64,000 bases of DNA. Origin: Leadbetterella byssophila DSM 17132. GTDB taxonomy: Bacteria > Bacteroidota > Bacteroidia > Cytophagales > Spirosomataceae. Position numbers and translations under genes: made by a program. Under the pieces are notes generated by a model that saw only the letters and a list, made by a program, of their open reading frames with translations, ran no database searches and had not been told where the DNA came from. This document shows, in pieces, positions 24,484-33,698 of this stretch (position 1 is the stretch's first letter; every line of letters begins with the position of its first letter). The stretch spans positions 3,534,001-3,598,000 of the forward strand of contig NC_014655.1 in NCBI RefSeq assembly GCF_000166395.1, read 5' to 3'.

Positions 24484-24628
24484 TGATTACGTTTGAATAT
24501 AAGAAGGGCAAAAATACGAAATCATCGCGGGTTTCTTTTCCTATTTGAACAAAAATTAAGGGGTGTATATAAGGTCTTACCTAAACTTTTCTCGTATTAT
24601 TGGTGATAAATTCATCTTCCTAGCGACT

Positions 24629-26005
24629 TTGAAAACTTATTTAAAGATTTTCATGTTATTTCTCATGGCCTCACCTGTATGTGCTCAGGTTTTTACTGTG
24701 AGAAACATTGAGGTTCAGGGGAATAAAAAAACCAAGACTGCAGTCATTTTGCGGGAAGTGCATATGCTAAAGGGGGATACCATCTCCGAACCTCGACTCA
24801 CAAAGCAGCTCCAATTGATAAAAGAAAATGTAGTCAATACCAATCTATTCCTAGAAGTGGAGGTGACACCTTTATCTGACGCCGAAGGATATTTAGATCT
24901 GTTGATATGGGTAAAAGAAAGATGGTATATGTCTATATTGCCTATGTTAGCATTAGGTGACCGTAGTTTCAACGAATGGTGGTATGAAAGAGGGAGGGAT
25001 TTGAGTAGGTTAACGTATGGTTTGAATGTAAATCATTTTAATTTTTCAGGTAATGGAGATGTGTTAACCGCCAATGTGCATTTAGGATTTACTCCCTATT
25101 ACCAATTGGCCTATTCGCGGCCCTACATCGATAAGCAGAAGAGGCTGGGTTTTACGGCAAGGGCATTTTATGCTTCCAGAAAAGCTTTGCCGTTTAAGAC
25201 CTGGAATGATAAGCTCACTTTTGCCAGTTCAGATCATACTTTGTATCAAAGGGTGGGAGGAGCTATTGATTTTAAATACAGAGATAGAATCAATTATTAT
25301 CATACCTGGACCGGAGGTTTTTCAAATACGCAAATTAGTGACACTATAGCTCTGGCAAATCCTGAGTATTTCGGTGATTCCAGAACGAATCAGAATTTGT
25401 TATATACCGGTTATGAGTTTAGGGCGGACTTTAGAGATTTTAGGCAATATGCTGAAAGAGGCCATCTTTTTTTCAGCAGTGTGTATCATTATGTGGCGTT
25501 TAAAGGGAGAAATCAAACCAATGTGAATCTAAACTTCCACTATTTCCAACCCCTTGGAGCACGATTTTTCTGGGATTCTCAAGTAAGAGGGAAAGCCTCT
25601 TTTCCTAGGACTCAAAGCTATTTTTTGGTGAGCGGTTTAGGTTATGGAGGGAATATTGCGAGGGGGTATGAATTGTACGTGATTGATGGTCAGTTCTTTG
25701 CCCTAAGTAGACATACTATAAAAAATAAAATAATGGACAGGAGCTTTGATATTTCCTGGCTTATCCGGAAAAAGGAGTTTTCCTCTCTACCACTTAAAAT
25801 CTATCCCAACGTATATTTTGATGTTGCGTATGTAAGGAATTTTCAGCCCCAATGGAGTAATTCTCGACTGAGTAACAGAACTTTGCTGGGAGGAGGAGTA
25901 GGTTTGGATATCGTGACTTTTTACAATGTGAATATAAGAGCCTATTATTCTGTGAATGAGATGAAAGAGAGGAATTTGTTCTTCACTTTTGGCAGGGAGT
26001 TTTAG
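24629..26005 (+). CDS. BamA/TamA-like outer-membrane protein
   Basis: A 458-residue outer-membrane protein. Residues about 20-115 contain one or more POTRA-like units (VFTVRNIEVQGNKKTKTAVILREVHM). The remainder is a beta barrel rich in aromatic residues. It ends in Phe (RNLFFTFGREF), the usual BAM recognition signal. The likely start is a TTG at 24629, giving KTYLKIFMLFLMASPVCA as signal peptide with cleavage after CAQ or CA; the formal frame is 22 codons longer. It is shorter than BamA (the other copy at 39305). It might assemble a particular outer-membrane protein or phospholipid. Confidence 0.75.
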   Translation: MKTYLKIFMLFLMASPVCAQVFTVRNIEVQGNKKTKTAVILREVHMLKGDTISEPRLTKQLQLIKENVVNTNLFLEVEVTPLSDAEGYLDLLIWVKERWYMSILPMLALGDRSFNEWWYERGRDLSRLTYGLNVNHFNFSGNGDVLTANVHLGFTPYYQLAYSRPYIDKQKRLGFTARAFYASRKALPFKTWNDKLTFASSDHTLYQRVGGAIDFKYRDRINYYHTWTGGFSNTQISDTIALANPEYFGDSRTNQNLLYTGYEFRADFRDFRQYAERGHLFFSSVYHYVAFKGRNQTNVNLNFHYFQPLGARFFWDSQVRGKASFPRTQSYFLVSGLGYGGNIARGYELYVIDGQFFALSRHTIKNKIMDRSFDISWLIRKKEFSSLPLKIYPNVYFDVAYVRNFQPQWSNSRLSNRTLLGGGVGLDIVTFYNVNIRAYYSVNEMKERNLFFTFGREF

Positions 26006-26066
26006 CCGTTCATCTCCATAATCAGCCGTTTGATGATTAGCGTAGTGCAACTTGCTTTTCTTATTG

Positions 26067-26074
26067 TAATTTTG
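26067..26074 (+). promoter_or_regulatory. -7 box of sppA
   Basis: TAATTTTG, an exact TAnnTTTG match, 23 nt before the sppA ATG at 26098. A TTG lies only 12 nt upstream of it, so -33 is doubtful. Confidence 0.4.
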
Positions 26075-26097
26075 TAATCTACTATACTAACACTATT

Positions 26098-27843
26098 ATG
26101 CAGTTTTTGAAGTATGTTTTAGCTACCATTGTTGGCATCTTCTTGTTCTATATTCTTTTCTTCTTCTTGTTTATGGGGATAGGCTCAATGTTTTCCTCTT
26201 CTGAAGGTACGAGCGAGGTCAAAGAGGGCACAGTGCTAAAACTGGATTTAGATGGTAAATTCACTGATTTGAAAAAACCGGAGGATCCTTTCACGGGGAT
26301 ATTGGGTGATGAAATAAATTATATCAGTATTAGAGAGCTACAGACTTCTTTAAAAAATGCAGCTTTAGATCCTAAGATCAAGGGTATCAGTATTTCTATC
26401 AACGATCCATCCATGGGTTTTGCGGAGCTAGAAGAAGTCAGGTCAGCCTTGCTTAATTTCAAGAAATCCGGGAAATTCATTTATACGTACGGAGATTACT
26501 TATCAGAAAAAGCTATCCTCCTATGTGCAGTGGCTGACAGTGCATTTATACATCCAGAGGGTTCAGTAGAATTTAATGGCTTATCTTCTGAGATAACCTA
26601 TTTTCAAGGTACGCTGGAGAAATTAGGAATTGAACCCATCATCTTTAGGGTGGGAGAATACAAAAGTGCAGTAGAACCTTACTTCAGAAAGGATATGAGT
26701 GAGGCTAGTAAGGAGCAGATTAAGTCTTATTTAGGATCCATATCACATAAGGTTTATAGCAATTTTGCACAGGATAAAAATTGGGCATTAGCTTCCGTTG
26801 ATAGTCTTTTAAACAAGGCTCCAATATTCACTTCTGATGAGGCTTTAAAGTTTGATTTGGTACAAGCTGTGGCTTATGCTGATCAATACGAAGATGCAAT
26901 TAAGAATAAGTTAGGTGTCAAAAAAGTAGAATATGCTACCTTATCTACTTACAGTAAAGCCAAAAAGTTGATAAAAGAAAGTACTTCCTCTGATAGAGTG
27001 GCGGTGATAGTTTCTGAGGGTGAAATAGTTGACGGAAATGGTGGAGAAGGGTTTATTGCTGCTGAAGAGTTTATCAAAGAGATAAAGAGAGCAAGGAAGG
27101 ATAAGAAGGTTAAGGCCATAGTATTGCGCATAAATTCACCTGGTGGATCTGCTATGGCATCAGATAAGATGTGGAGAGAAATCCAATTGACCAAGAAGGA
27201 AAAGCCGGTATTTGCTTCCATGGGAAATGTAGCAGCATCCGGAGGATATTATATGGCCATGGGTTGTGATACTATAGTAGCTCATCCCACCACCATCACC
27301 GGTTCAATAGGAATCTTTGGCGTCATGCTGAATTTCCAAAAATTCATGAATGATAAGTTGGGCGTTACCTTTGATGAGGTAAGTACACACACTTATTCCA
27401 ATTCTCCTTCTTCAGTGAAGAAGATGACAGAGGTGGAAAAGCAGTCCATCCAAAACATGATCAATAAAGGATACGAAAGTTTTACTACTAAAGCTGCTCA
27501 AGGTAGGAAGATGGATTTGAATGAATTGAAGTCCCTAGCAGGTGGAAGAGTGTGGACCGGTGAGCAGGCTAAGGAAAATGGATTGGTTGACATTCTGGGG
27601 GATTTAGATACTGCTATAGAATTAGCAGCTAAAAAGGCTGGGATTAAGGATTATCAAGTGAAATACTATCCGTACCCTAAGTCTGACTTTGATAGGTTAA
27701 TAGAAAAGTTTACTAAATCAGGGAGTGAAGCGCAGCTGATAGAAAAGCTTGGAGAATTTGGTCCTATATATAAGACTATCAAAGGATTAAGTAAAATGGA
27801 TCTGGTACAGGCAAGGATGTTTGAGGTGCCGGAAATTAGATAA
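26098..27843 (+). CDS. sppA: Signal peptide peptidase SppA, 67-kDa type
   Basis: A 581-residue membrane-anchored protease (one N-terminal helix, residues about 5-30) that degrades cleaved signal peptides. It is the long form with two Clp-like domains. The catalytic Lys lies in FRVGEYKSAVEPYFR near residue 200, and the Ser in MGNVAASGGYYMAMG near 383, as in E. coli SppA. The oxyanion loop is INSPGGSAMASD near 345. A TAATTTTG box precedes it; there is no obvious operon. Confidence 0.95.
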   Translation: MQFLKYVLATIVGIFLFYILFFFLFMGIGSMFSSSEGTSEVKEGTVLKLDLDGKFTDLKKPEDPFTGILGDEINYISIRELQTSLKNAALDPKIKGISISINDPSMGFAELEEVRSALLNFKKSGKFIYTYGDYLSEKAILLCAVADSAFIHPEGSVEFNGLSSEITYFQGTLEKLGIEPIIFRVGEYKSAVEPYFRKDMSEASKEQIKSYLGSISHKVYSNFAQDKNWALASVDSLLNKAPIFTSDEALKFDLVQAVAYADQYEDAIKNKLGVKKVEYATLSTYSKAKKLIKESTSSDRVAVIVSEGEIVDGNGGEGFIAAEEFIKEIKRARKDKKVKAIVLRINSPGGSAMASDKMWREIQLTKKEKPVFASMGNVAASGGYYMAMGCDTIVAHPTTITGSIGIFGVMLNFQKFMNDKLGVTFDEVSTHTYSNSPSSVKKMTEVEKQSIQNMINKGYESFTTKAAQGRKMDLNELKSLAGGRVWTGEQAKENGLVDILGDLDTAIELAAKKAGIKDYQVKYYPYPKSDFDRLIEKFTKSGSEAQLIEKLGEFGPIYKTIKGLSKMDLVQARMFEVPEIR

Positions 27844-27894
27844 TCATGATTTGTCGCCGTTCTTCATTTCAGTCTGCCACTTGTGTACTTTGTA

Positions 27895-27925
27895 TTGCAT
27901 AGTACCATATATAGCAGTAGCTTTG
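27895..27925 (+). promoter_or_regulatory. Promoter of the first PspC-domain gene (TTG-N20-TAGCTTTG)
   Basis: TTG at 27895-27897, 20 nt, TAGCTTTG at 27918-27925; an exact consensus fit. The predicted start is near 27931, 15 nt before the ATG. Confidence 0.72.
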
Positions 27926-27945
27926 AATCATAAAACAAACAAATT

Positions 27946-28152
27946 ATGAAAAAGCTAGTAAGAATTAAAGGTGAAGGGTCCATGTTAGGCGGTGTTTGTA
28001 CCGGATTAGCAGAATACTTTGATGTAGACGTTACCCTTATCCGTATCCTGTTTGTGATGGCGGTAATCGCTCCCATTCCAGCGGTTATTCCTTACTTGGT
28101 GATGTGGGCTATTATGCCTCTCAAGTCTTCTGTCACTACACTACATACATAA
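27946..28152 (+). CDS. PspC-domain small membrane protein
   Basis: A 68-residue protein that is almost entirely a PspC domain: GSMLGGVCTGLAEYFDVDVTLIRILFVMA followed by a hydrophobic helix ending IMPLKS. PspC domains sit in the inner membrane and in other bacteria link to the phage-shock envelope-stress response. No PspA or PspB is present. It has its own promoter and an 11-bp terminator, so it is a single-gene unit. A second, shorter PspC gene lies at 30123. Confidence 0.88.
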   Translation: MKKLVRIKGEGSMLGGVCTGLAEYFDVDVTLIRILFVMAVIAPIPAVIPYLVMWAIMPLKSSVTTLHT

Positions 28153-28157
28153 ATTAG

Positions 28158-28188
28158 AACAGGGCCTCATCGAGGTCCTGTTTTTTTT
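28158..28188 (+). terminator. Terminator after the first PspC gene
   Basis: AACAGGGCCTC (28158-28168), loop ATC, GAGGTCCTGTT (28172-28182): 11 base pairs with one G-U, then a T-run. A typical strong intrinsic terminator. Confidence 0.88.
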
Positions 28189-28247
28189 GAACAAGATTAT
28201 AGATAATTTTGTTATACAGTAATTAGGGTTTTGTCCAAAAAGCTGTA

Positions 28248-29288
28248 ATGAAAAAAACAATTCTGATCCTCCTTCTTCCTTTTTTATGTGCAGCTCGTAT
28301 ACCTGAAGGATTGGATACGAAGACCCCTCCTAAAAGAATTATCAGAACCTGTTGTTCCTTTGGTGTAGACGTAAAGGTTTCTGTACTGTCCTTCCTTAAA
28401 GTTACGGATATTACTTCACTATCCGCTATGGGTGACCATACGTTTATGGGTAACAAAGCGGAAAAGAACGGGATTATATATACGCATAAAGGCGGCTTTA
28501 TAGATATGGGGCATCTCAGGGATATAGCTGATTATACAGCCTATTTATTTGCTCTGATCAAAGAAAACAGGAACGTGGGTTTGCATGAGTTTAAACTTGG
28601 CAAAGAAGGTGGCACAAAGAAATTGAATGTTTTTATTCCGGATCATTTTACGGATGAGGACATAGCGAATTTAGCTGGAAAGATAGCCTATGATTTATCT
28701 GCCTGGCATGAGATCTCCACGTGGTATGGTTCGTCTTATATTCCTTTGGTTCCTGAGAGATACTCGAGTTTTTCCGTGGAAGATGCCTATTCTAACTTAT
28801 TGGGCGCACATCTGGGTATAAAGGCCGTTTTGAGTGATAAGCCGTATGAAGAGGAAATGACTCGAAGTATCTTAGAAACTTTACATTACCTAGGAGCCGT
28901 TCAAACGGAAGAGGAAACTCGCCAGGCCATGAATGATGTAAAAGATATTTGGTGGTCAGGTACGGCAAAATTGCCTAGCAGAAAGGTTTTGATCAAACGT
29001 CAGTTTGAAATTCTAGGAAGAGTTAGTCCTCTTGTAGTGGATAGTGATTTAAGAGGGGAGAGTGAATATGATTTACTGGTTCCGGAGTTTGCTTCAGATG
29101 GAAAGAAGCTAACAGATTATTATACCTTACAGATAAAAACCAGTTACAAAATACCCGTACGTAAGGTCCTAGGATTTACTTCAAGGGAAAGGTATATCAC
29201 TCAAGAGGATTTTCCTGCATTGATTGAATATGCTGAATACCTGGCTACTACCTCAGAGCAGCCTCAAGAGTTATCATCAGCGCGATAG
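28248..29288 (+). CDS. DUF4056-domain exported protein
   Basis: A 346-residue protein with a signal peptide (KKTILILLLPFLCAARI) that matches DUF4056 in its features: RIIRTCCSFGVDVKV near the N-terminus, NGIIYTHKGGFIDMGHLRDIADYTAYLF near 75-102 and WHEISTWYG near 145. The HKGGFIDMGH segment contains conserved His and Asp residues that look catalytic or metal-binding, but the family has no known reaction. The 3' end overlaps the convergent trypsin-like protease gene by 25 nt. Confidence 0.75.
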   Translation: MKKTILILLLPFLCAARIPEGLDTKTPPKRIIRTCCSFGVDVKVSVLSFLKVTDITSLSAMGDHTFMGNKAEKNGIIYTHKGGFIDMGHLRDIADYTAYLFALIKENRNVGLHEFKLGKEGGTKKLNVFIPDHFTDEDIANLAGKIAYDLSAWHEISTWYGSSYIPLVPERYSSFSVEDAYSNLLGAHLGIKAVLSDKPYEEEMTRSILETLHYLGAVQTEEETRQAMNDVKDIWWSGTAKLPSRKVLIKRQFEILGRVSPLVVDSDLRGESEYDLLVPEFASDGKKLTDYYTLQIKTSYKIPVRKVLGFTSRERYITQEDFPALIEYAEYLATTSEQPQELSSAR

Positions 29289-30073
29289 TACTTTACTTCA
29301 AACTTTTCAAGGAAGTCTATAATCACCTGGGGGTGTATACACCATCCCAAGTTGATGAATTGATTTTCTTCTACATGTACTCCACCCTTGTTGATAGATG
29401 GAGAGAAGCCTAGTGGCAAATGCCTGGTCATGGACTGAATCCCCCATAAATTAGCTTCACGATCAAATAGAGGGCCACCACTTTGCCCGCGTAATCCCGG
29501 TGTGCTGGTCTCTATCCATTTCCCCCATTCATTTGAATCACCTTCAATGATTCGAGTTAACATTCCATCCAAAGGGAAATGAGGGATGGGAAACAAGGAA
29601 GCATCATATTGAAAGGTATTGCCCGTAAAGGTTGCGTGTATATCGTAGAAGGGATAACCCAATTTACATAGGGACCTTCCTGCTGCAATTCTGCTGGGAG
29701 AAATGATTTTAGGGTAAATTTGCCCTGGCGCAGCCTGATAATCTTCTATTTTACCGATGGCCAAATCGTTTTCAGGTAGGAGGTGAAAGGTCTGTATCCG
29801 GTGATGGTCTGCTCCAAACCATAAGGAATGATTTAATATCCATTTTGGATTTAAAACCATTCCGTTACCATGGATATAATTGTGGTATTCTTGCACATGT
29901 TCATGGTGTCTTTTGGTTTCTGCGATGATGTGAGCAGCGGTGATAATCCATCCTTCTTCATTTAGGAGAACGAAGCTCCCTAGATGGCTGCTGGTGCTAC
30001 CGTCCTGATAATGATTAGATATGATCAAAGGAAAGGTGAATTTGGCTACTTGATTAATCGCGTTTACAAACAT
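29264..30073 (-). CDS. Trypsin-like serine protease (chymotrypsin fold)
   Basis: A 269-residue protein with a complete catalytic triad: His48 in ITAAHII, Asp103 in ENDLAIGKI and Ser198 in LRGQSGGPLF. It lacks an obvious signal peptide and any PDZ domain, so it is probably cytoplasmic or exported without a normal signal and differs from DegP. Homologues in Bacteroidota and Proteobacteria are annotated only as trypsin-like peptidase. It is divergent from the second PspC gene (49 nt) and convergent with DUF4056. Confidence 0.82.
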   Translation of the reverse strand: MFVNAINQVAKFTFPLIISNHYQDGSTSSHLGSFVLLNEEGWIITAAHIIAETKRHHEHVQEYHNYIHGNGMVLNPKWILNHSLWFGADHHRIQTFHLLPENDLAIGKIEDYQAAPGQIYPKIISPSRIAAGRSLCKLGYPFYDIHATFTGNTFQYDASLFPIPHFPLDGMLTRIIEGDSNEWGKWIETSTPGLRGQSGGPLFDREANLWGIQSMTRHLPLGFSPSINKGGVHVEENQFINLGWCIHPQVIIDFLEKFEVKYYRADDNS

Positions 30074-30122
30074 GGTATTTTGAAATTTCCTTGTAAATTT
30101 ACTTTTAATTCTTGTACAAAAA

Positions 30123-30314
30123 ATGCAAAGGAAACTTCAAAGAACAATAGGTAAAGAGGCCATGATCTTAGGTGTGTGTGGAGGCTTAGGCAAATATCTG
30201 GAAGCAGATCCCACTATTATCAGGATAGGTGCAGCTTTATTGACCATTTTTAGTATGGGAGGATTGCTCCTGGCTTATTTTATAATGGCTATTATCATGC
30301 CTAAGGAAGCTTAG
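30123..30314 (+). CDS. PspC-domain small membrane protein, second copy
   Basis: A 63-residue PspC domain: AMILGVCGGLGKYLEADPTIIRIGAALLT and a hydrophobic helix ending FIMAIIMPKEA. The stop codon TAG overlaps the TAA of the convergent DUF6089 gene (shared bases TTAG, 30311-30314). Together with the PspC gene at 27946 it flanks the DUF4056/protease pair. Confidence 0.85.
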   Translation: MQRKLQRTIGKEAMILGVCGGLGKYLEADPTIIRIGAALLTIFSMGGLLLAYFIMAIIMPKEA

Positions 30315-31054
30315 AAGAAGCTGAATTTCTTGCCTGGCGTATTACAGTTTACTCTATAAATCAAATAACTCAGCGTAAATGAGGCGTGGAAGTATTTGTC
30401 GTTTTGTTGAGTATTACCAAAGAAGAATTGACGAGGTGGAGAATACGAATTGTTAAGAGTAGAGCCATCTACTCCATCAAACATAGCTCCATTCTTCTTA
30501 TTAAGGAAGGTTCTAGTGGAAAACTCTCCGCTCAGATTCCATCTCGAGCTTAGTACCTTCTTGAAGCCAATACCATAAACAAGGATATTGTCAGATCCTG
30601 ACCCCGCCTTATCTATTGGTGCTCCCTGAAAATTTAATTTCTTCTGTAGGATTTGGGCTTGTCCCACTCCTCCAAATAAGTATGGGGTCCAGTCGTGCTC
30701 ATATCTTCCATCATGAGTTCGAAAATTCAGGAAATTGTATTCCAATTGAACCAAATAATCCATCACTACATTACGAAACTTGAAATCTCTTTCCTTTTGG
30801 AAGGGATCAGTAGATTTGCTATCGTCACCTACTACTAGTCCCATCATAAAGTTGGCTCTAGCAGAAACAATTCGATTGAAGTTGTATCTGAGCATGATAT
30901 CTCCTGCTGCACCCGGATTGATTACATTGAACCTTGGGTGCAGGTCTCCTTTATAAAAGGTAGGTCCCAGTCCTGCTCCATATTCTACTTTTTGGGCAAA
31001 ACAGAAGAGCGGTGAAACAGTAAATAAAAGGATTATTGACCTAAAGGAGGACAT
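30311..31054 (-). CDS. DUF6089 outer-membrane beta-barrel protein
   Basis: A 247-residue protein with signal peptide (SIILLFTVSPLFCFA) and DUF6089 barrel: VEYGAGLGPTFYKGDLHPRF at the start of the domain and LVQLEYNFLNF in the middle. The barrel should sit in the outer membrane; no ligand is known. It overlaps the previous DUF6089 gene by 22 nt. In Bacteroidota this family is usually next to NAD kinase, CBS protein and uppS-bamA genes, as here. Confidence 0.83.
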   Translation of the reverse strand: MSSFRSIILLFTVSPLFCFAQKVEYGAGLGPTFYKGDLHPRFNVINPGAAGDIMLRYNFNRIVSARANFMMGLVVGDDSKSTDPFQKERDFKFRNVVMDYLVQLEYNFLNFRTHDGRYEHDWTPYLFGGVGQAQILQKKLNFQGAPIDKAGSGSDNILVYGIGFKKVLSSRWNLSGEFSTRTFLNKKNGAMFDGVDGSTLNNSYSPPRQFFFGNTQQNDKYFHASFTLSYLIYRVNCNTPGKKFSFF

Positions 31055-32016
31055 TTTACTCTGCTGCCGATAATATAGTTAAGGGTAACCTGGGTTAAAA
31101 TATACATATCATTTCTCTTTGAACCTCTGAATCCTGTACGAGGTTCATGATTCTCTGCATCTACAGAAGGGTACAAGCTGCCTACCGCTTGATTTCCTGT
31201 GGCTTTCATATAGGATTCCAAACGTGATTTTCCGGTTAAAGCGAAGTAATCTTCATTCGCCCTGTAGGATAATGCATCCGTGCTATATCGTCCGGTACTT
31301 ACATCATCCAAATAATCAGTGAAAGTAAACCTTATACTGCCTTCGATTCCTAAGATCAGATTAGGTTTCAACATGGTTTTGATTCCTAGTGAAAGAGGAA
31401 TGACAGGAGTGATGGAAGAGTACTTTTTGTCTGTCTCTGTATCTGCGTTTCTTAGAGCTGTCCAACCGCTTTGCACCTTATCTCTTAATATCCCCCCGGT
31501 ATTATCTGTGATTCTATCTTTTGCCATAGGGTTATTACTCACTAGGCCTATTCCCAGACCTACATAAGGGCTCCACTGTAGACCATCATTCTTTCTGCGG
31601 TTCATGTCTAAAGGTCTGAAGGAATATAGCCCCATCACCGCAAATTCCAGCATGTCATTTTTGAAATGTAGGTTGCGGATTCTTTGTTGGTTGATCCCTG
31701 ATTTTCCATCGGCTAGTTTCCCCCCATAAGTAGCATCGTTCCCAAACAAACGCAAATAGGTAACGGAAGCTCTGGCGGCGAATTTGGAATTCAATTGAGC
31801 GGTATAATTGATGGTTCCGTTCCAACGAACATTGGAATATATGGCATAATAAAAAGTACGATAAGGAGAAAGATCTCCAAAATAATGGGAGGTTCCTGCT
31901 CCAATGCCTACTGATGAATAGCTATCGCTAGTTTTTTTGAACAATTGTCCTAATGCTAGGTGTGTTTGTAGGAAAGCAAAAGCTATTGTAATAAAGAAAA
32001 TCTTATTCTTTAGCAT
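31033..32016 (-). CDS. DUF6089-like outer-membrane beta-barrel protein, longer copy
   Basis: A roughly 327-residue barrel protein with signal peptide (LKNKIFFITIAFAFLQTHLALG) and the same opening pattern as its neighbour (SVGIGAGTSHYFGDLSPYR). I choose the ATG at 32016, because the 8 preceding codons from 32040 add charged residues before the signal. The long middle (about residues 170-270) is an insertion relative to the neighbour. Two adjacent copies suggest duplication and divergence. Confidence 0.78.
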   Translation of the reverse strand: MLKNKIFFITIAFAFLQTHLALGQLFKKTSDSYSSVGIGAGTSHYFGDLSPYRTFYYAIYSNVRWNGTINYTAQLNSKFAARASVTYLRLFGNDATYGGKLADGKSGINQQRIRNLHFKNDMLEFAVMGLYSFRPLDMNRRKNDGLQWSPYVGLGIGLVSNNPMAKDRITDNTGGILRDKVQSGWTALRNADTETDKKYSSITPVIPLSLGIKTMLKPNLILGIEGSIRFTFTDYLDDVSTGRYSTDALSYRANEDYFALTGKSRLESYMKATGNQAVGSLYPSVDAENHEPRTGFRGSKRNDMYILTQVTLNYIIGSRVKCPPLGQ

Positions 32017-32078
32017 AATTGTTGATTTAATCCGCATCACCCTCTTTTAACGAGACGGGAGGCAAATTTATTTACTTT

Positions 32079-32966
32079 TTATATTCTATTTCTAACGTCT
32101 TCGCCCCATTTTAATTTGTTTCTTAGGGTAGATAGGAAGCTCATTCCATCTATTTTCAGAAGTTTAGCTTTAAATGTCTCTAAACTTACCGTGATTTCTC
32201 CCATCTCATCTCCCACTATTCTGGCTCTAGAATCCATAGAAACCAGGTAGTTGTTACTTCTACTCTCTACTTTAAGCGTAATCTTACTCTGGCTGGAAAC
32301 GATAATAGGCCTTACAAAGAGGTTATGAGGGCAGATAGGAGTAATGATGAAGTCATTTGAGATAGGCATGACCAAAGGCCCGCCACAACTCAAATTATAT
32401 CCTGTACTTCCCGTAGGTGTGGCCACCATAAGACCGTCAGCCCAGTAGGAGTTTAGGAATTCTCCATCAATGTAAGCGTGAATTACGATCATCGAAGAGG
32501 TGTCCGTCTTCGATATGGCTATCTCATTTAATGCGAAGTTCATGCCGTCAGGGAAGATAGGCTGCGCCCCATCTGCATGTAGCATGATGCGTTCATCAAT
32601 GGTATATTCTTTCCGTAATATCTTATCTAAAGTTTCTTGAATGTTTTTCGGTGCAATGTCAGTCAGGAATCCTAGTCGACCAAAATTTATACCCAATACC
32701 GGCGTTTCTTGGCGGGCCACCATACCTAAGGTTTCTAGGAAAGCACCATCTCCTCCTAGACTAATGGCTACATCTAGGTCGCAAAGCTCCGCCTTCTCCC
32801 GAAAGATCATGCTTTGATCATGGTGAACTCCGCTTTCCTTTAAGAGGTTTGAAAATGTATCCGAGATTTGATAAAATATCCCTCTCTGGTCGAGGGCGTG
32901 AAATATATTTTGAATCTCCTCGCGAGATTCCGGTTTAAAGGGTCTGCCATGGATAGCAAATTTCAT
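32079..32966 (-). CDS. nadK: NAD kinase
   Basis: NAD+ + ATP gives NADP+ + ADP. A 295-residue protein with the GGDG motif in AISLGGDGAFLETLG (near residue 72), NFGRLGFLTDI (near 93) and TPTGSTGYNLSCGGPLV (near 176). Normal length for bacterial NadK. It is 38 nt upstream of the DUF6089 pair and 14 nt downstream of the CBS gene on the same strand, a common Bacteroidota arrangement. Confidence 0.96.
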   Translation of the reverse strand: MKFAIHGRPFKPESREEIQNIFHALDQRGIFYQISDTFSNLLKESGVHHDQSMIFREKAELCDLDVAISLGGDGAFLETLGMVARQETPVLGINFGRLGFLTDIAPKNIQETLDKILRKEYTIDERIMLHADGAQPIFPDGMNFALNEIAISKTDTSSMIVIHAYIDGEFLNSYWADGLMVATPTGSTGYNLSCGGPLVMPISNDFIITPICPHNLFVRPIIVSSQSKITLKVESRSNNYLVSMDSRARIVGDEMGEITVSLETFKAKLLKIDGMSFLSTLRNKLKWGEDVRNRI

Positions 32967-32980
32967 AAGGAAAGCAAAAT

Positions 32981-33631
32981 TTATATACTTAGGTATCGCA
33001 TTAACTGCTCATACCTGTCTTTTTCAATATTGGTAACCGGTTCCGAACTGTGATAGGAAATCACATCATATCCGAATCTGGTTAAAGCACTGACCACTGT
33101 ACTGATCTGCGTTTTGTCTAACTTCAAAGTTAGAATCAAATCATCTTCCTCTTCCGCATGTACAAAACTACTTAAGATCTTTGTCGACTCACTTTCCACA
33201 ATCCTGGAAATTTCAGCCAATGAATAATCTCTGCCTTTCAGGTGTATTTCTAATAGACCACCTGCGTTTTGAAGCCCCATTTGAATGGTAAGTTCATCAA
33301 TTAGACGAACCTTCTCTACAGTGCCTAAGAACCTATGGTCTTCATCACATACCGGTAACAATGGCAGCTGAGCAGTCATGAACTTTCTGATGCCTTCTAA
33401 CAGGGAATCGGATTCCTCTAGAACACATTCCCCAGGTAGGGCTTGAATGTCATTCAAAAGGTCATCATTGTCATAATTGAGCAGCAAATCTTCTGAGAAA
33501 TATCCACTGAAAACCTCGTCCTGGATATAGGGCAGCAGATCCAACTTGTAATCATTAAAGAGTACAAGTGCATCATCCACCGTATCAGACGGCTTTAGGA
33601 CCGGGATATTTGGGTTAATGAACGATTTCAT
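32981..33631 (-). CDS. CBS-domain protein with ACT-like C-terminus
   Basis: A 216-residue cytoplasmic protein with two CBS motifs in the first about 125 residues (VLKPSDTVDDALVLFNDYKLDLLPYI and DSLLEGIRKFMTAQLPLLPV) and a C-terminal region (about 135-205) with an ACT-like pattern (EISRIVESESTKILSSFV...VSALTRFGYDVISYHS). CBS pairs bind adenosyl compounds and regulate partners. The immediate neighbour is nadK, so a nicotinamide- or adenylate-linked role is possible, but I cannot show it. Confidence 0.8.
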   Translation of the reverse strand: MKSFINPNIPVLKPSDTVDDALVLFNDYKLDLLPYIQDEVFSGYFSEDLLLNYDNDDLLNDIQALPGECVLEESDSLLEGIRKFMTAQLPLLPVCDEDHRFLGTVEKVRLIDELTIQMGLQNAGGLLEIHLKGRDYSLAEISRIVESESTKILSSFVHAEEEDDLILTLKLDKTQISTVVSALTRFGYDVISYHSSEPVTNIEKDRYEQLMRYLSI

Positions 33632-33698
33632 TCCAAAAGATTAACGTTCAAGTGACCGCTTAATTGTTATGCAAATAGGGAAGAAATATAGTAAAAAC

